Source: Paenibacillus tianmuensis (GTDB lineage Bacteria; Bacillota; Bacilli; Paenibacillales; NBRC-103111). Taken from it: DNA of 64,000 bases. The position numbers were made by a program, and so were the translations under genes. How positions within the stretch are numbered: the first letter of the stretch is position 1; every line of letters begins with the position of its first letter. The stretch covers positions 1-64,000 of the forward strand of contig NZ_FMTT01000013.1 in the NCBI RefSeq assembly GCF_900100345.1, in the 5' to 3' direction. Below the pieces are notes generated by a model that was not told the DNA's origin, did not search any database, and worked only from the letters and a program-made list of their open reading frames with translations. Positions 34,874 through 43,342 of this stretch are shown piece by piece.

Positions 34874-35962
34874 TTATTTAACAACTTCCCCTTTTAACAG
34901 TTGCTCCAACTGCTGGTCGGTCATGTCGAAATTCGAATATTGTTTGTAAAACTTTCTTGTTTCCTCTTTCATATCCATCACGAACAAATCGGGATGGAGC
35001 GTAGCTGCCGCCCACAAAATTTGCAATGCGCTTTCTGCCCCAAAGCGGTCCCAAGCAAAACACCCGGATGGGATTACGAATATTTTATTGTTTTTTACCG
35101 CTTTAATTTCACTCCACTCCGGAGTTGTTTTGAAGCTCTGTACAACCTTCTTGCTCCCTTCTCCGCCACTCACGACGATGATGTCGGGATTTTTCTTTAA
35201 AATATCTTCCGGGGTCACGGTCACCCGCATGCCTTTCCCCAAATCAGAGGTTGCAAATCTCCCTCCGCCGTTGGTCACCCATTCTTCCATAATGGTTCCG
35301 GCACCTGTTGTTGAGTACATATGATCGACCGCATAATAAACTAACGGTTTATCTTCTTCCCGCAAGTTTTTGAACGTGTCTTGAACCTTTTTTAAATTTG
35401 CGTCAATGTAGGCGACCAATTGATCTGTTTTACTTTTGTAATCATCGCCTAAAATATCGCCTAAAGCAGAAACGGATTCTTTCATTGTTTTATAATTGTT
35501 GAACATTAGATTTACACCCTTTAAACCAACTTGGGCGTAATTTTTTATATTTTCATCGCCGGCGGTTATGATTACTTCCGGGTCCAGCTTTAGCAATTCC
35601 TCGGCATTATCTTCTGCTGTTGGAATTTGCTCCAGGTTCGGATAAATAAGCTTGTTAAAGGGCAATGTTTTCACGTATTTATGTACGCCTACTAATTTAT
35701 CGCCGGCTCCTAAGAAAATCATCATGGTTGCAGACGATGGCCAGGTATTGACGACTCTTGTTATTTTGCCAGGCAGTTCGACTTCTTTCCCCGACATACT
35801 GACGACTTTTTTGGTTGTCATTGCATTCGCATCATGTTTGGATTCAGCAACCTTAACATCAGCGTCTGCATGGTTCGTCGCCGTTGATTTTGCACATCCC
35901 GCTACAACAATCGTTATGGCAAGAAACCATAGCATGATGTTCAACTTTCTTTTTCTCATCAT
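34874..35962 (-). CDS. Substrate-binding lipoprotein of the FecCD-type importer
   Basis: This 362-aa protein has a lipoprotein signal with lipobox VVAGC (Cys23 or so) and a class III (FepB/BtuF-like) binding fold: RVVNTWPSSATMMIFLGAGDKLVG, KLDPEVIITAGD and NNKIFVIPSGCFAWDR. The CFAWDRFGAES stretch near the C-terminus may line the binding site. It overlaps the methyltransferase gene by one base, a sign of translational coupling. The ligand cannot be read from sequence. Confidence 0.93.
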   Translation of the reverse strand: MMRKRKLNIMLWFLAITIVVAGCAKSTATNHADADVKVAESKHDANAMTTKKVVSMSGKEVELPGKITRVVNTWPSSATMMIFLGAGDKLVGVHKYVKTLPFNKLIYPNLEQIPTAEDNAEELLKLDPEVIITAGDENIKNYAQVGLKGVNLMFNNYKTMKESVSALGDILGDDYKSKTDQLVAYIDANLKKVQDTFKNLREEDKPLVYYAVDHMYSTTGAGTIMEEWVTNGGGRFATSDLGKGMRVTVTPEDILKKNPDIIVVSGGEGSKKVVQSFKTTPEWSEIKAVKNNKIFVIPSGCFAWDRFGAESALQILWAAATLHPDLFVMDMKEETRKFYKQYSNFDMTDQQLEQLLKGEVVK

Positions 35963-36864
35963 TAGACTCCTTCGTATTGAAAATCCACGTCTTCAGGCTT
36001 CCACCACATGACATAAGTGGAGGTTTCTCTTAGAAACCGAACGGAACCGTCCTTACCTTCGATCAAATACTTGTCTACATTTTGCCTGAATAATTGTTCT
36101 TGATCCTCGTCCACCGTTCCTAAAGTTCTTAAATCATCATAGGCTTCTATTTTATTCCGAAAGCTTTTTTCAAACCCGTCTTTCACGATGACAACGCTCG
36201 GATCAATCCCCAAGTCGTACAGCATATTAAACCGAATGTTATACCCGAGCTGGCGGTTTTCTTTGAAATCAAGCTGTAAATTGCCTCTTACTCCACGAAA
36301 TAAATCCAATTGTATCGATCTTAAGGACGGCCCATTGGCAAAGCTCAAAAGAAAGACATATTTTTTAGCAAGCTGATTTAGTCTCTTAATATCTTTTAAC
36401 GCAACGGTGCGTGATGCAAAAACAACATCATGCTGTTCTAATTGGTTTATTTCGCTTTCGTTATTCCAATCCAACAGATGAAAATGAATATTATCCGCCT
36501 GCTCTTCTTCGGCGTATTTTCTCGCATAACTTAACATGTTCGGAGATGCATCGATGGCGGTGACGCTGCTCACTTTTTTGGAGATCGGCACACACAATCT
36601 TCCTGTCCCGCAGCCTACATCCAGAACACGGTCATGGGGGTCCAGGATCATAGCCTCCACTTGATGTTTCGTATAACTTTTTTCCATTCTGGACATCTTG
36701 TCATACATATAGCCGAACTGATCCCAAAACTTAGCCGGATCTACGTCCTTGTCATCCGTTGTCTTGCCATAAGCGAGTTCAAGCATCTTTTCCCAATTGA
36801 TGATCCCGGCCATTCCATCCACATCCCTTTCAACTCCATTGTCGGTATGAATCACATCATACAT
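35962..36864 (-). CDS. Class I SAM-dependent methyltransferase in the importer operon
   Basis: The 300-aa protein has the SAM-binding core VLDVGCGTGRLCVPISK (near residue 80), then AIDASPNMLSYA. Its N- and C-terminal parts are unlike common small-molecule methyltransferases that I know. It is the first gene of the operon with the binding protein, permease and ATPase, so it probably modifies the imported ligand or makes a metal-binding compound. The start is ATG 36864. Tandem AT-rich palindromes lie 60-90 bp upstream. Confidence 0.85.
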   Translation of the reverse strand: MYDVIHTDNGVERDVDGMAGIINWEKMLELAYGKTTDDKDVDPAKFWDQFGYMYDKMSRMEKSYTKHQVEAMILDPHDRVLDVGCGTGRLCVPISKKVSSVTAIDASPNMLSYARKYAEEEQADNIHFHLLDWNNESEINQLEQHDVVFASRTVALKDIKRLNQLAKKYVFLLSFANGPSLRSIQLDLFRGVRGNLQLDFKENRQLGYNIRFNMLYDLGIDPSVVIVKDGFEKSFRNKIEAYDDLRTLGTVDEDQEQLFRQNVDKYLIEGKDGSVRFLRETSTYVMWWKPEDVDFQYEGV

Positions 36865-36922
36865 ATTAATACTAAATAGATTTATTTCATGTAATTATCC
36901 GCACTTTAACATGGAATTAGTT

Positions 36923-36954
36923 ATGATTAATTATGTTTAGATATAATTAATTAT
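36923..36954. promoter_or_regulatory. Tandem AT-rich palindromes before the methyltransferase-importer operon
   Basis: ATGATTAATTAT (36923-36934) and the perfect palindrome ATAATTAATTAT (36943-36954) are copies 20 bp apart, so they sit on the same face of the helix. They lie in the promoter region of the operon and are plausible binding sites for a metal-dependent repressor. They do not match the Fur box well. Confidence 0.55.
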
Positions 36955-37031
36955 ATTTAATTTTATTTCCATAAGTCAAAGGATATTGTGAACCACCGGG
37001 AACATTTGTACGACTCTATCACATATCGAGC

Positions 37032-38927
37032 CTACATCCGGTTCGGTGCAGGCAAGCCGAGGATAGACAGCCCGTCGTGCATCGTATCGCGATACCGCCC
37101 GGCCAGCCATAGACGGAACGGCCGCGTCTCTTCGTCCGCCTTAAGAATCTCGCACATCGCATAGAAATGGTTGAAAAGTGACGCCAGCTCATACAAGTAC
37201 GTACAAAGCAGATTTGGCGCCAAGCCGGTAACGACCTCCTCCAATGTCTCCGGCCAGTAAGCGAGGTGCTTGAGAACCGCATATTCCTGCGGCGCAAGAC
37301 CCTTCTCGGCCGGAAATGCTGCTATCGCGGCGATGTCGTTCATCCCTGTGTCCGTCAGGGAACGGCCTTTGTCCAGAATGCTGCATGCCCTGGCATAAGA
37401 GTACATTAAATACACGCCGGTATTGCCGGACACCTCCGTTGCCTGTTCCAAATCGAACACCACTTCCGTCTGCAAATGGAATTTAAGCAAATAGTACCTG
37501 ATCGCTGCCGCAGCGATCGAGCGGCTGTCCAAGCCTTCGTGCTGCGAACGCTTAGCTTCGATGACCGCTTCCATGTGCGCCACAAGATCCGCCACTTTGA
37601 TGCCGATCCCCTGTCTCCCGGACATGGGATATGATGACCTGCCGTCGGACGTGTCGATGCCGAGACTTTCGGCTGTTGCCCGGCTCAGTGACACCACCCC
37701 ATAGCTGACATGTCGCAGCTCAGCAGCTTGCTTATCGTATCCCAATGCCTGCAGAGCCTGCTTCACCATCTGCTGCGGGTACTCCTGGCGATGATCGATT
37801 ACATTGATGACCATATCCGCTCGCCCAATGTCTTGCTCCACTCCTCGCGAATGCGTAGACCACACCCCGTCGCCGAAGGACTGATAGCGGAATTGTTTGT
37901 CGAGCAAACCGAACTTCCACAGGTGATAGGCAATATCTTTGGCCGTATACGTGAGTATCCCGTTGGATCGCACCAGCACCTTGTCACCTTGAAATTCCGT
38001 CTGTTCGGCTGGGTCGGCCTCCTCCGTCCTTTGCTTGAGTACCCAACAACCAGCCAGCTTGCCTTCGCTTTCCTGCCGGAACAGATCAGTTTTTTGCAGC
38101 CTCTTAAACGTCTCCTCCCAGAAGCCTTCACGAACAATGCTGCTTTCCCACACCAATACATCATAATCAATTCCAAACTGCCGCATGTCATCCAGATGCT
38201 CCCTGACCATTTGCTCTGCGACCAGCAAACCGAGCCAGGCGATATTGTTGTGACCTAGCTCCAAATGATGCAATACATTCGCCCGCTCTTGCTCCAGCTC
38301 AGGCTGTTCGCGATACTTTCGGTTGATTTCCGCATAGACGTCCCAACAAAAATCGCCGAACCGGGAATGCTGCTGCTGTACTGACGTCCGCAATACTCCA
38401 ACAACCGTATCGGCCAGTTGGTTGCCCAAATCGTCGATGTAATTATGAACCTCGACCTGATGGCCCGCTCGCTTAAGCATTCTTGCCAAAGTATCGCCAA
38501 TGCACGAATTCCGCAAATGCCCGATATGCGCCGCTTTATTGGGATTAATCGACGTATGCTCGATCAATACTTTTTTGCGGTCATTTTCCGGCTGGAAGGC
38601 ATCCTGGCGGTGCGAGTTAATGATCCAGTGCTCCCAATGGATAAACAAATTCACAAAACCCGGCGAAGCGACTTCAATACGTTCGAACCATCCCGTAAGC
38701 CCCGGATGATTAACGAGCCTCGCCTTGATTTCGTTAGCGATTGTCAATGGGTTTTGCTTGAGCACCCGCACCAGTTTCATGGCCAGATTCGTGCTGTATT
38801 CCCCGTGCTGGTCATTTGCCGGATGTTCAATCACGATCGACAGCTCTTCCGATACGGCATGCCCTGCTTCCTGAAGAAGCTGCTTCGCAATGTCTTCGAG
38901 CGCTTGATAAAGCTGCTTATGAATCAT
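37032..38927 (-). CDS. argS: Arginyl-tRNA synthetase
   Basis: The 631-aa class I synthetase has the N-terminal tRNA-binding Add1 domain, the HIGH motif in AAHIGHLRNSCIGD, and the C-terminal anticodon-binding domain ending LGLPAPNRM. It charges tRNA-Arg. ATG 38927 follows GGGAGG; the open frame extends to 39020 through the leader. It is preceded by a T-box riboswitch, so it is induced by uncharged tRNA-Arg. The sequence is divergent enough from the usual long Bacillus ArgS that a second argS elsewhere in the genome is possible. Confidence 0.95.
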   Translation of the reverse strand: MIHKQLYQALEDIAKQLLQEAGHAVSEELSIVIEHPANDQHGEYSTNLAMKLVRVLKQNPLTIANEIKARLVNHPGLTGWFERIEVASPGFVNLFIHWEHWIINSHRQDAFQPENDRKKVLIEHTSINPNKAAHIGHLRNSCIGDTLARMLKRAGHQVEVHNYIDDLGNQLADTVVGVLRTSVQQQHSRFGDFCWDVYAEINRKYREQPELEQERANVLHHLELGHNNIAWLGLLVAEQMVREHLDDMRQFGIDYDVLVWESSIVREGFWEETFKRLQKTDLFRQESEGKLAGCWVLKQRTEEADPAEQTEFQGDKVLVRSNGILTYTAKDIAYHLWKFGLLDKQFRYQSFGDGVWSTHSRGVEQDIGRADMVINVIDHRQEYPQQMVKQALQALGYDKQAAELRHVSYGVVSLSRATAESLGIDTSDGRSSYPMSGRQGIGIKVADLVAHMEAVIEAKRSQHEGLDSRSIAAAAIRYYLLKFHLQTEVVFDLEQATEVSGNTGVYLMYSYARACSILDKGRSLTDTGMNDIAAIAAFPAEKGLAPQEYAVLKHLAYWPETLEEVVTGLAPNLLCTYLYELASLFNHFYAMCEILKADEETRPFRLWLAGRYRDTMHDGLSILGLPAPNRM

Positions 38928-38965
38928 TTTCCCAACCTCCCGATGTATAAATATGGAAAAACAAA

Positions 38966-39310
38966 AAAAGACCCCCGTCTCCAAAAAGAGACGAGAGCCT
39001 ATTGCTTCCCGCGGTACCACTCCATGTGCAAATCGCCAACATGGCGATTCACCGCTTAATCGTGTAACGGTCCTTGACCGGATCGGCCTACTGCGCGTCG
39101 TCCCGAAGGCTTGAAGCCTGCTTGACGAATTCGGTTCGGCAAATCATATCCCGGGTCCGCTTCATCCAAGACCAACGTACCGGCTCCCACCACCCCCGGC
39201 TCGCTGCGACTGTTCGTCCTGAACTACTATCCCGTTCATTTATGTTGGCTTATTCAATTTGTGGCATGATGTTTAAAAGTAGTTATACCTAAATTAGAAC
39301 GTATTGTCAA
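38966..39310 (-). promoter_or_regulatory. T-box riboswitch and promoter of argS (specifier CGG)
   Basis: On the minus strand a strong promoter (TTGACA 39305-39310, 17-bp spacer, TATAAC 39282-39287) starts a leader of about 350 nt. The leader has stem I with its AG-bulge/terminal loop region, the T-box GGAGTGGTACCGCG (39010-39023) and a terminator ending in TTTTTTTG near 38968. In stem I, lower helix CGGG/CCCG and upper helix TTCA/TGAA frame a loop GCGGA opposite ATAGTAG. The specifier is then CGG (39157-39159), an arginine codon, matching the downstream gene. Confidence 0.92.
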
Positions 39311-39326
39311 GAACCATACAAAACGA

Positions 39327-40802
39327 TCACGTGCCGCAAAAGGTGCGGTAAGGACGGTTGGATGGCGCGGGCAGTGTGCAGTATTCCACCTGCTCAGGAG
39401 AGTGCGCATATGGGTTCAACAGAGCCTGCACAAGCCGCTCCATCACGCTGTAATCTCCATGTTCCACCGCGGCATTCAGCGCTTCTTCTACCCGGTGGTT
39501 ACGTGGAATAAGCGCGGGATTGCTGCTGCGCATCAACTGCTTCGAGGAGTCCTGCGGCTCTTGCTGTCTGCCCCGTCTCGCCTGCCACAGCTCGTGCCAC
39601 TGGGCGAATTCCGCCGTTCCGTTGAACGCCAAATCCTCGTGTTTATCGAACGTTAAAGCCCGGAAGGTATTCGTATAGTCCGCACGATGCTGTTGCATCA
39701 TGACGAGGAGGTCCTTCATCAGAGCTTCGTCCTCCGGCTCTTCGTTAAAGAGGCCAAGCTTCGCCCTCATTCCCGCGAGCCAATGACGACCGAACAGCTC
39801 GACAAAACCGGAAATGGCGTCCTCCGCCAGCCGGATAGCCTGATCCTCATCATCATGCAGCAGCGGCAATAAGGCTTCGGCCAATCGTGCGAGATTCCAT
39901 GCGGCAATCGACGGCTGATTGCCATAGGCGTAGCGGCCTTGAACGTCGATGGAGCTGAATACCGTTGCCGGATCGTAGGCATCCATGAAGGCGCAAGGAC
40001 CGTAATCGATGGTCTCTCCGCTCAGGGCCATGTTGTCGGTATTCATCACCCCGTGAATAAAGCCGACGAGCTGCCATTTGGCAATCAGCGCAGCTTGACG
40101 CTTGATCACTTCCTGAAGCAGGGCAAGATAGCGGTTCTCCGCCGCGTCCGCCGCCGGATAATGCCTCTGTATGGTGTAATCCGCCAGGGTCCGGAGCTCC
40201 TCAACGTCGCCCCAATTGGCAGCGTATTGAAAGGTTCCGACGCGCACATGACTCGCGGCCACGCGGGTCAGAACCGCGCCGGGCAGCTCGGTTTCGCGGA
40301 TGATTTCCTCGCCGGTCGTCACCACCGCCAAGCTGCGGGTGGTCGGAATGCCGAGCCCATGCATCGCTTCGCTGATAATGTATTCGCGCAGCATCGGTCC
40401 AAGCGCCGCCCGACCGTCGCCTCCGCGGGAATACGGCGTCCGGCCGGAACCCTTGAGCTGAATATCTACCCGTGTATTATCGGGGGTGATCTGTTCGCCA
40501 AGCAGCAAGGCCCTACCGTCTCCCAGCATGGTAAAATGCCCGAATTGATGCCCTGCGTATGCCTGAGCAAGAGGCGAAGCCCCTTCGGGAATACGGTTAC
40601 CGGCTAACACCGCTACGCCATCGCTACCTCGCAGCGCCTGAGCGTCCAACCCCAAGGATGCCGCTAACCGCTCATTAAGAACGATCAGCTTCGGCGAGCG
40701 GACAGGGGGCGGTTCGAGCCTGGAATAAAACGTTTCCGGCAAACGGGCATAGCTGTTGTCGAAATTCCATCCTGCTTCTAAAATTGCTTTGTTCTCAGTC
40801 AT
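39327..40802 (-). CDS. selO: Protein adenylyltransferase SelO (YdiU/UPF0061)
   Basis: This 491-aa pseudokinase-fold enzyme transfers AMP to protein side chains. Family segments seen are [53 protein letters not shown] and [23 protein letters not shown] with the catalytic Asp and metal-binding residues. The C-terminus ends RTFCGT, and bacterial SelO proteins normally have a Cys or Sec near the end, so the Cys here fits. The start is ATG 40802 with AAGGAG. It is followed directly by the argS promoter. Confidence 0.95.
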   Translation of the reverse strand: MTENKAILEAGWNFDNSYARLPETFYSRLEPPPVRSPKLIVLNERLAASLGLDAQALRGSDGVAVLAGNRIPEGASPLAQAYAGHQFGHFTMLGDGRALLLGEQITPDNTRVDIQLKGSGRTPYSRGGDGRAALGPMLREYIISEAMHGLGIPTTRSLAVVTTGEEIIRETELPGAVLTRVAASHVRVGTFQYAANWGDVEELRTLADYTIQRHYPAADAAENRYLALLQEVIKRQAALIAKWQLVGFIHGVMNTDNMALSGETIDYGPCAFMDAYDPATVFSSIDVQGRYAYGNQPSIAAWNLARLAEALLPLLHDDEDQAIRLAEDAISGFVELFGRHWLAGMRAKLGLFNEEPEDEALMKDLLVMMQQHRADYTNTFRALTFDKHEDLAFNGTAEFAQWHELWQARRGRQQEPQDSSKQLMRSSNPALIPRNHRVEEALNAAVEHGDYSVMERLVQALLNPYAHSPEQVEYCTLPAPSNRPYRTFCGT

Positions 40803-40912
40803 CGGATCTCCTTTTTACCGTTCAAAAATTAATACAAGGCCGCCGCATTAGTGTTTACTTCTACCAGTTTATTATACACTTTCCAGCGCGTTTGGGCATA
40901 TGAAACATAAAG

Positions 40913-40948
40913 AAACCGCCAGTAGGACGTTTGTCCCGCTGGCGGTTT
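40913..40948 (-). terminator. Terminator of the SUFU-domain gene
   Basis: AAACCGCCAG (40913-40922) and CTGGCGGTTT (40939-40948) form a 10-bp stem; on the minus strand the hairpin continues CTTTATGTTT. Confidence 0.75.
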
Positions 40949-40992
40949 GCGCTTCGCCGTTTCGATCATGCAGCCGCCAGAAGCAGTCAGCT

Positions 40993-42054
40993 TTAACCGA
41001 TCACCTTGACGACGTTCCCTTCGGAATCCTTAATTTGCGTTTTTACAATTTGAATCGCGATTCCTGGTAAAGCGGAGAGCTCAATCACACTTTCCTTAGG
41101 CAGCAATTTCCGGCTCAATTCCCCGGCCGTCGCATCATCCAGCGTGAATAGGATCTCTTCCTCTCCAACTTCGCATTCCGCCTTCTCGCCCGCATCAAAC
41201 ACGACCCGGATCTCCGGACCGAGCAGCGTCAGATCGTTCCCCTTCAGAATGCGCCCTTGAAGCAGCTTTCCGATGATTCCGGCTTGCTTGGCTCCCAGCG
41301 TAAGCGTGGAAGGCGACTTGCTAAGCAAGCCCTTTTTCCCAGGCTCCCAGGCCAATTGATCGATGTATAAAAAGCCGGTATTCGAGCCTTCCTCTTGCAT
41401 TCCTTTCTGCACGGCTTCGGAAATGGCCGGAATCCCCAGATGCGAAGCCCGTCCCAAATCCGTGATGTAATGAGGCATATGATTCAAGCAAACGGAGAGC
41501 ACGCCAAGCGTATTCCACGTTTGCATCGCTTCGAGCTCGTCGCGCGTAATCCCGACCATCTGCACGAATTGCACCCGCCCGTTCGGCGTATCGATGGCCG
41601 GAAGCTCTGGGTCCTCGACGAAGGCCAAGGCGGTCAGCTGCGTATCGGCATCCAGGCAGATCGGGCCGTTGGCATCCAAGTAATCGCCCGATCTAAAAAT
41701 ATTGCCGCTTTTAAACACGTATCTCGCCATATTTTGGAGCAGGTTCAGCGCCCAGGCCGGAGGCTCTTCCTCGTCTTCCTCGCGTGCCAGCCGAAACGTC
41801 AATTCGAATCCATAGCCGCTCTCTTCGGCATCGTCCGACTCCTTATCGTATAGCTCCGTAAATCCATAAGTCACAAAATGCCAATGTGGCGCAGGCTCGT
41901 CCACCTTATACGCACTGATGCCGTCCAGCGGATCTTCTCCCCCCAACATAAAGGGAAGCATCGATCCGTAATGCATCGGCTCTTGATCCCCGTAAAGCCT
42001 CGACATTTCCTCATCAATGGCATCCCAGCCCGCTGTGCTTTCTTCTTCGCTCAT
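40993..42054 (-). CDS. Suppressor-of-fused (SUFU) domain protein
   Basis: The 353-aa protein has a SUFU-like domain (HWHFVTYGFTELYDKE, then SGYGFELTFRLA and WALNLLQNMARYVF) followed by a C-terminal region of about 150 residues. Bacterial SUFU proteins are frequent immunity proteins of polymorphic toxin systems, but no toxin gene is present here, so its role is open. ATG 42054 is chosen behind GGGAGGG; the open frame reaches 42084. Confidence 0.85.
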   Translation of the reverse strand: MSEEESTAGWDAIDEEMSRLYGDQEPMHYGSMLPFMLGGEDPLDGISAYKVDEPAPHWHFVTYGFTELYDKESDDAEESGYGFELTFRLAREEDEEEPPAWALNLLQNMARYVFKSGNIFRSGDYLDANGPICLDADTQLTALAFVEDPELPAIDTPNGRVQFVQMVGITRDELEAMQTWNTLGVLSVCLNHMPHYITDLGRASHLGIPAISEAVQKGMQEEGSNTGFLYIDQLAWEPGKKGLLSKSPSTLTLGAKQAGIIGKLLQGRILKGNDLTLLGPEIRVVFDAGEKAECEVGEEEILFTLDDATAGELSRKLLPKESVIELSALPGIAIQIVKTQIKDSEGNVVKVIG

Positions 42055-42369
42055 TATCCGTTCCCTCCCAAAAGTTCTGTCCAAGTTGCCTTAGCAGGCA
42101 TTCGGAGTCGTATCCCCTCAGGCTCTCATCGCTGTTCCCTGCAACAAAGTCCTTGGGGTGGCATCGCCGTTCCTTCAACGCCAAGCGCCAAAATGGCCTT
42201 AGACGTCAAGAAACGCTTCTAACATAGTAACCCTTTATGGAAAATATATCAATGTGAGCTATCTTCGACTTGATAGAATACAGCCGAGCGGACGCAGGAC
42301 ATGACCTGAACTCGCTCGGCTACATTTTCATAAAATTGCGCCTTTCTATGCTTCTTCCACTTCTTTGAC
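42055..42369. other. Non-coding region with GC-rich leader and hairpin
   Basis: These 315 bp between two minus-strand genes hold no gene I can support. A hairpin AGCCGAGCG/CGCTCGGCT (42282-42290 with 42313-42321) probably ends the upstream permease transcript. The leader of the SUFU gene contains GGAACGGCGATG and GGAACAGCGATG, imperfect copies about 44 bp apart, whose meaning is unknown. Confidence 0.4.
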
Positions 42370-42674
42370 TTACCGCCGTTTTCCTATGCCAAAAACAGAA
42401 TAGCTCGCAACGACGATCAGAATGAATGCCGCTCCGACAATCAGCGAGACACGGGTATCGGGGATAAATAGGCCAGCAATACGGACGGACCGGCCCATTT
42501 TATCGTGCTTGCCGACCCCATGAACAAGCCGACGCCAATCGTGCCTCCGAGCGCAATCAGTTCAATATGCCGTGTCTTCAGTCCACGGACTAATGGCTTA
42601 GATTCCACAAAAACGCCCCCATTCCATGTATGTTCTCCGACCACATTTTTTATATATTCAGCAAATATTGTCAT
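42370..42674 (-). pseudogene. Amino-acid permease collapsed by internal deletion
   Basis: After an ideal AGGAGGATA site and ATG 42674 the frame reads into [19 protein letters not shown] and then [20 protein letters not shown], the first helix of APC-family amino-acid permeases. After about 75 residues it hits a stop. Directly beyond, in a shifted frame, [20 protein letters not shown] and a short basic tail give the C-terminus of the same kind of protein, ending TAA at 42370-42372. About 370 central residues are missing. The gene is therefore a deletion relic with both ends preserved. Confidence 0.85.
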
Positions 42675-42763
42675 TATCCTCCTAATAAAGGGAAGCAGCG
42701 CAGAAATTGTTGCAGGGTCCGCCAACCAGGCTGTAACGCAACATTTCCGTCTTAAATTAAAAA

Positions 42764-42792
42764 AAGACACGTGCCTCTAAAGGTCGTGTCTT
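42764..42792 (-). terminator. Terminator of the hypothetical gene at 42830
   Basis: AAGACACG (42764-42771) and CGTGTCTT (42785-42792) pair, and on the minus strand TTTTTTTAATTT follows. Confidence 0.85.
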
Positions 42793-42829
42793 GTGCAGGA
42801 TTTGGACTTTTGGAAGCCCTCGATTTTTC

Positions 42830-43189
42830 TTATCTCGGAAAGCTGCCTTTCCTGTAGGAATCCCACAGATGATTGACAAATTCGATATCGATTTTATTCT
42901 CAAATGCCTTGGCAATCAGCCCGAAGTCGTCCGATACATACCCTGCCAGATCCGGGCTCTGAGTGATCTGAAACGTTTGCTTGAACACCGTCTCCCTAAT
43001 CTCATGGATCACCGTGCCTTCAGACGGATCGATTGCTTCCAGCTTGTTGTAACTGGAACTCCACGTTTGATCGAATTCAGCTTCATCCCGGGCGTCCAAT
43101 TCGGCGTCCCAATCCACATCTTTGTTGAATACACGCCCTAAAAACGTTCCATCGCCTATAATCGAAAGTATCTCATTCGCAGTGATCAA
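42830..43189 (-). CDS. Hypothetical protein, 119 aa
   Basis: I do not recognise this acidic soluble protein. The start is TTG 43189 behind GGAGGGGCTTACG, and it has a clear terminator, so it is a likely real gene. It contains SSYNKLEAIDPSEGTVIHEI and LAGYVSDDFGLIAKAFEN. The size, acidity and neighbouring SUFU-domain protein recall immunity proteins of toxin systems, but this is only a guess. Confidence 0.65.
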   Translation of the reverse strand: MITANEILSIIGDGTFLGRVFNKDVDWDAELDARDEAEFDQTWSSSYNKLEAIDPSEGTVIHEIRETVFKQTFQITQSPDLAGYVSDDFGLIAKAFENKIDIEFVNHLWDSYRKGSFPR

Positions 43190-43296
43190 CGTAAGCCCCT
43201 CCTTCCCTATTCATAGTAAAGGAAATGACCTTGTAATTCAATTCAATGACTGTAGCAGGCACAAGGCCATCCGCACATCCTTACATATAAAAAATA

Positions 43297-43319
43297 AGAC
43301 TGTGACTCACGCACAGTCT
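43297..43319 (-). terminator. Terminator of the sugar-use operon
   Basis: AGACTGTG (43297-43304) and CACAGTCT (43312-43319) form an 8-bp stem, followed on the minus strand by TATTTTTTAT, 24 bp after the glycosidase stop codon. Confidence 0.85.
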
Positions 43320-43342
43320 CATTCCTCATCCCCGTCCGGGCG

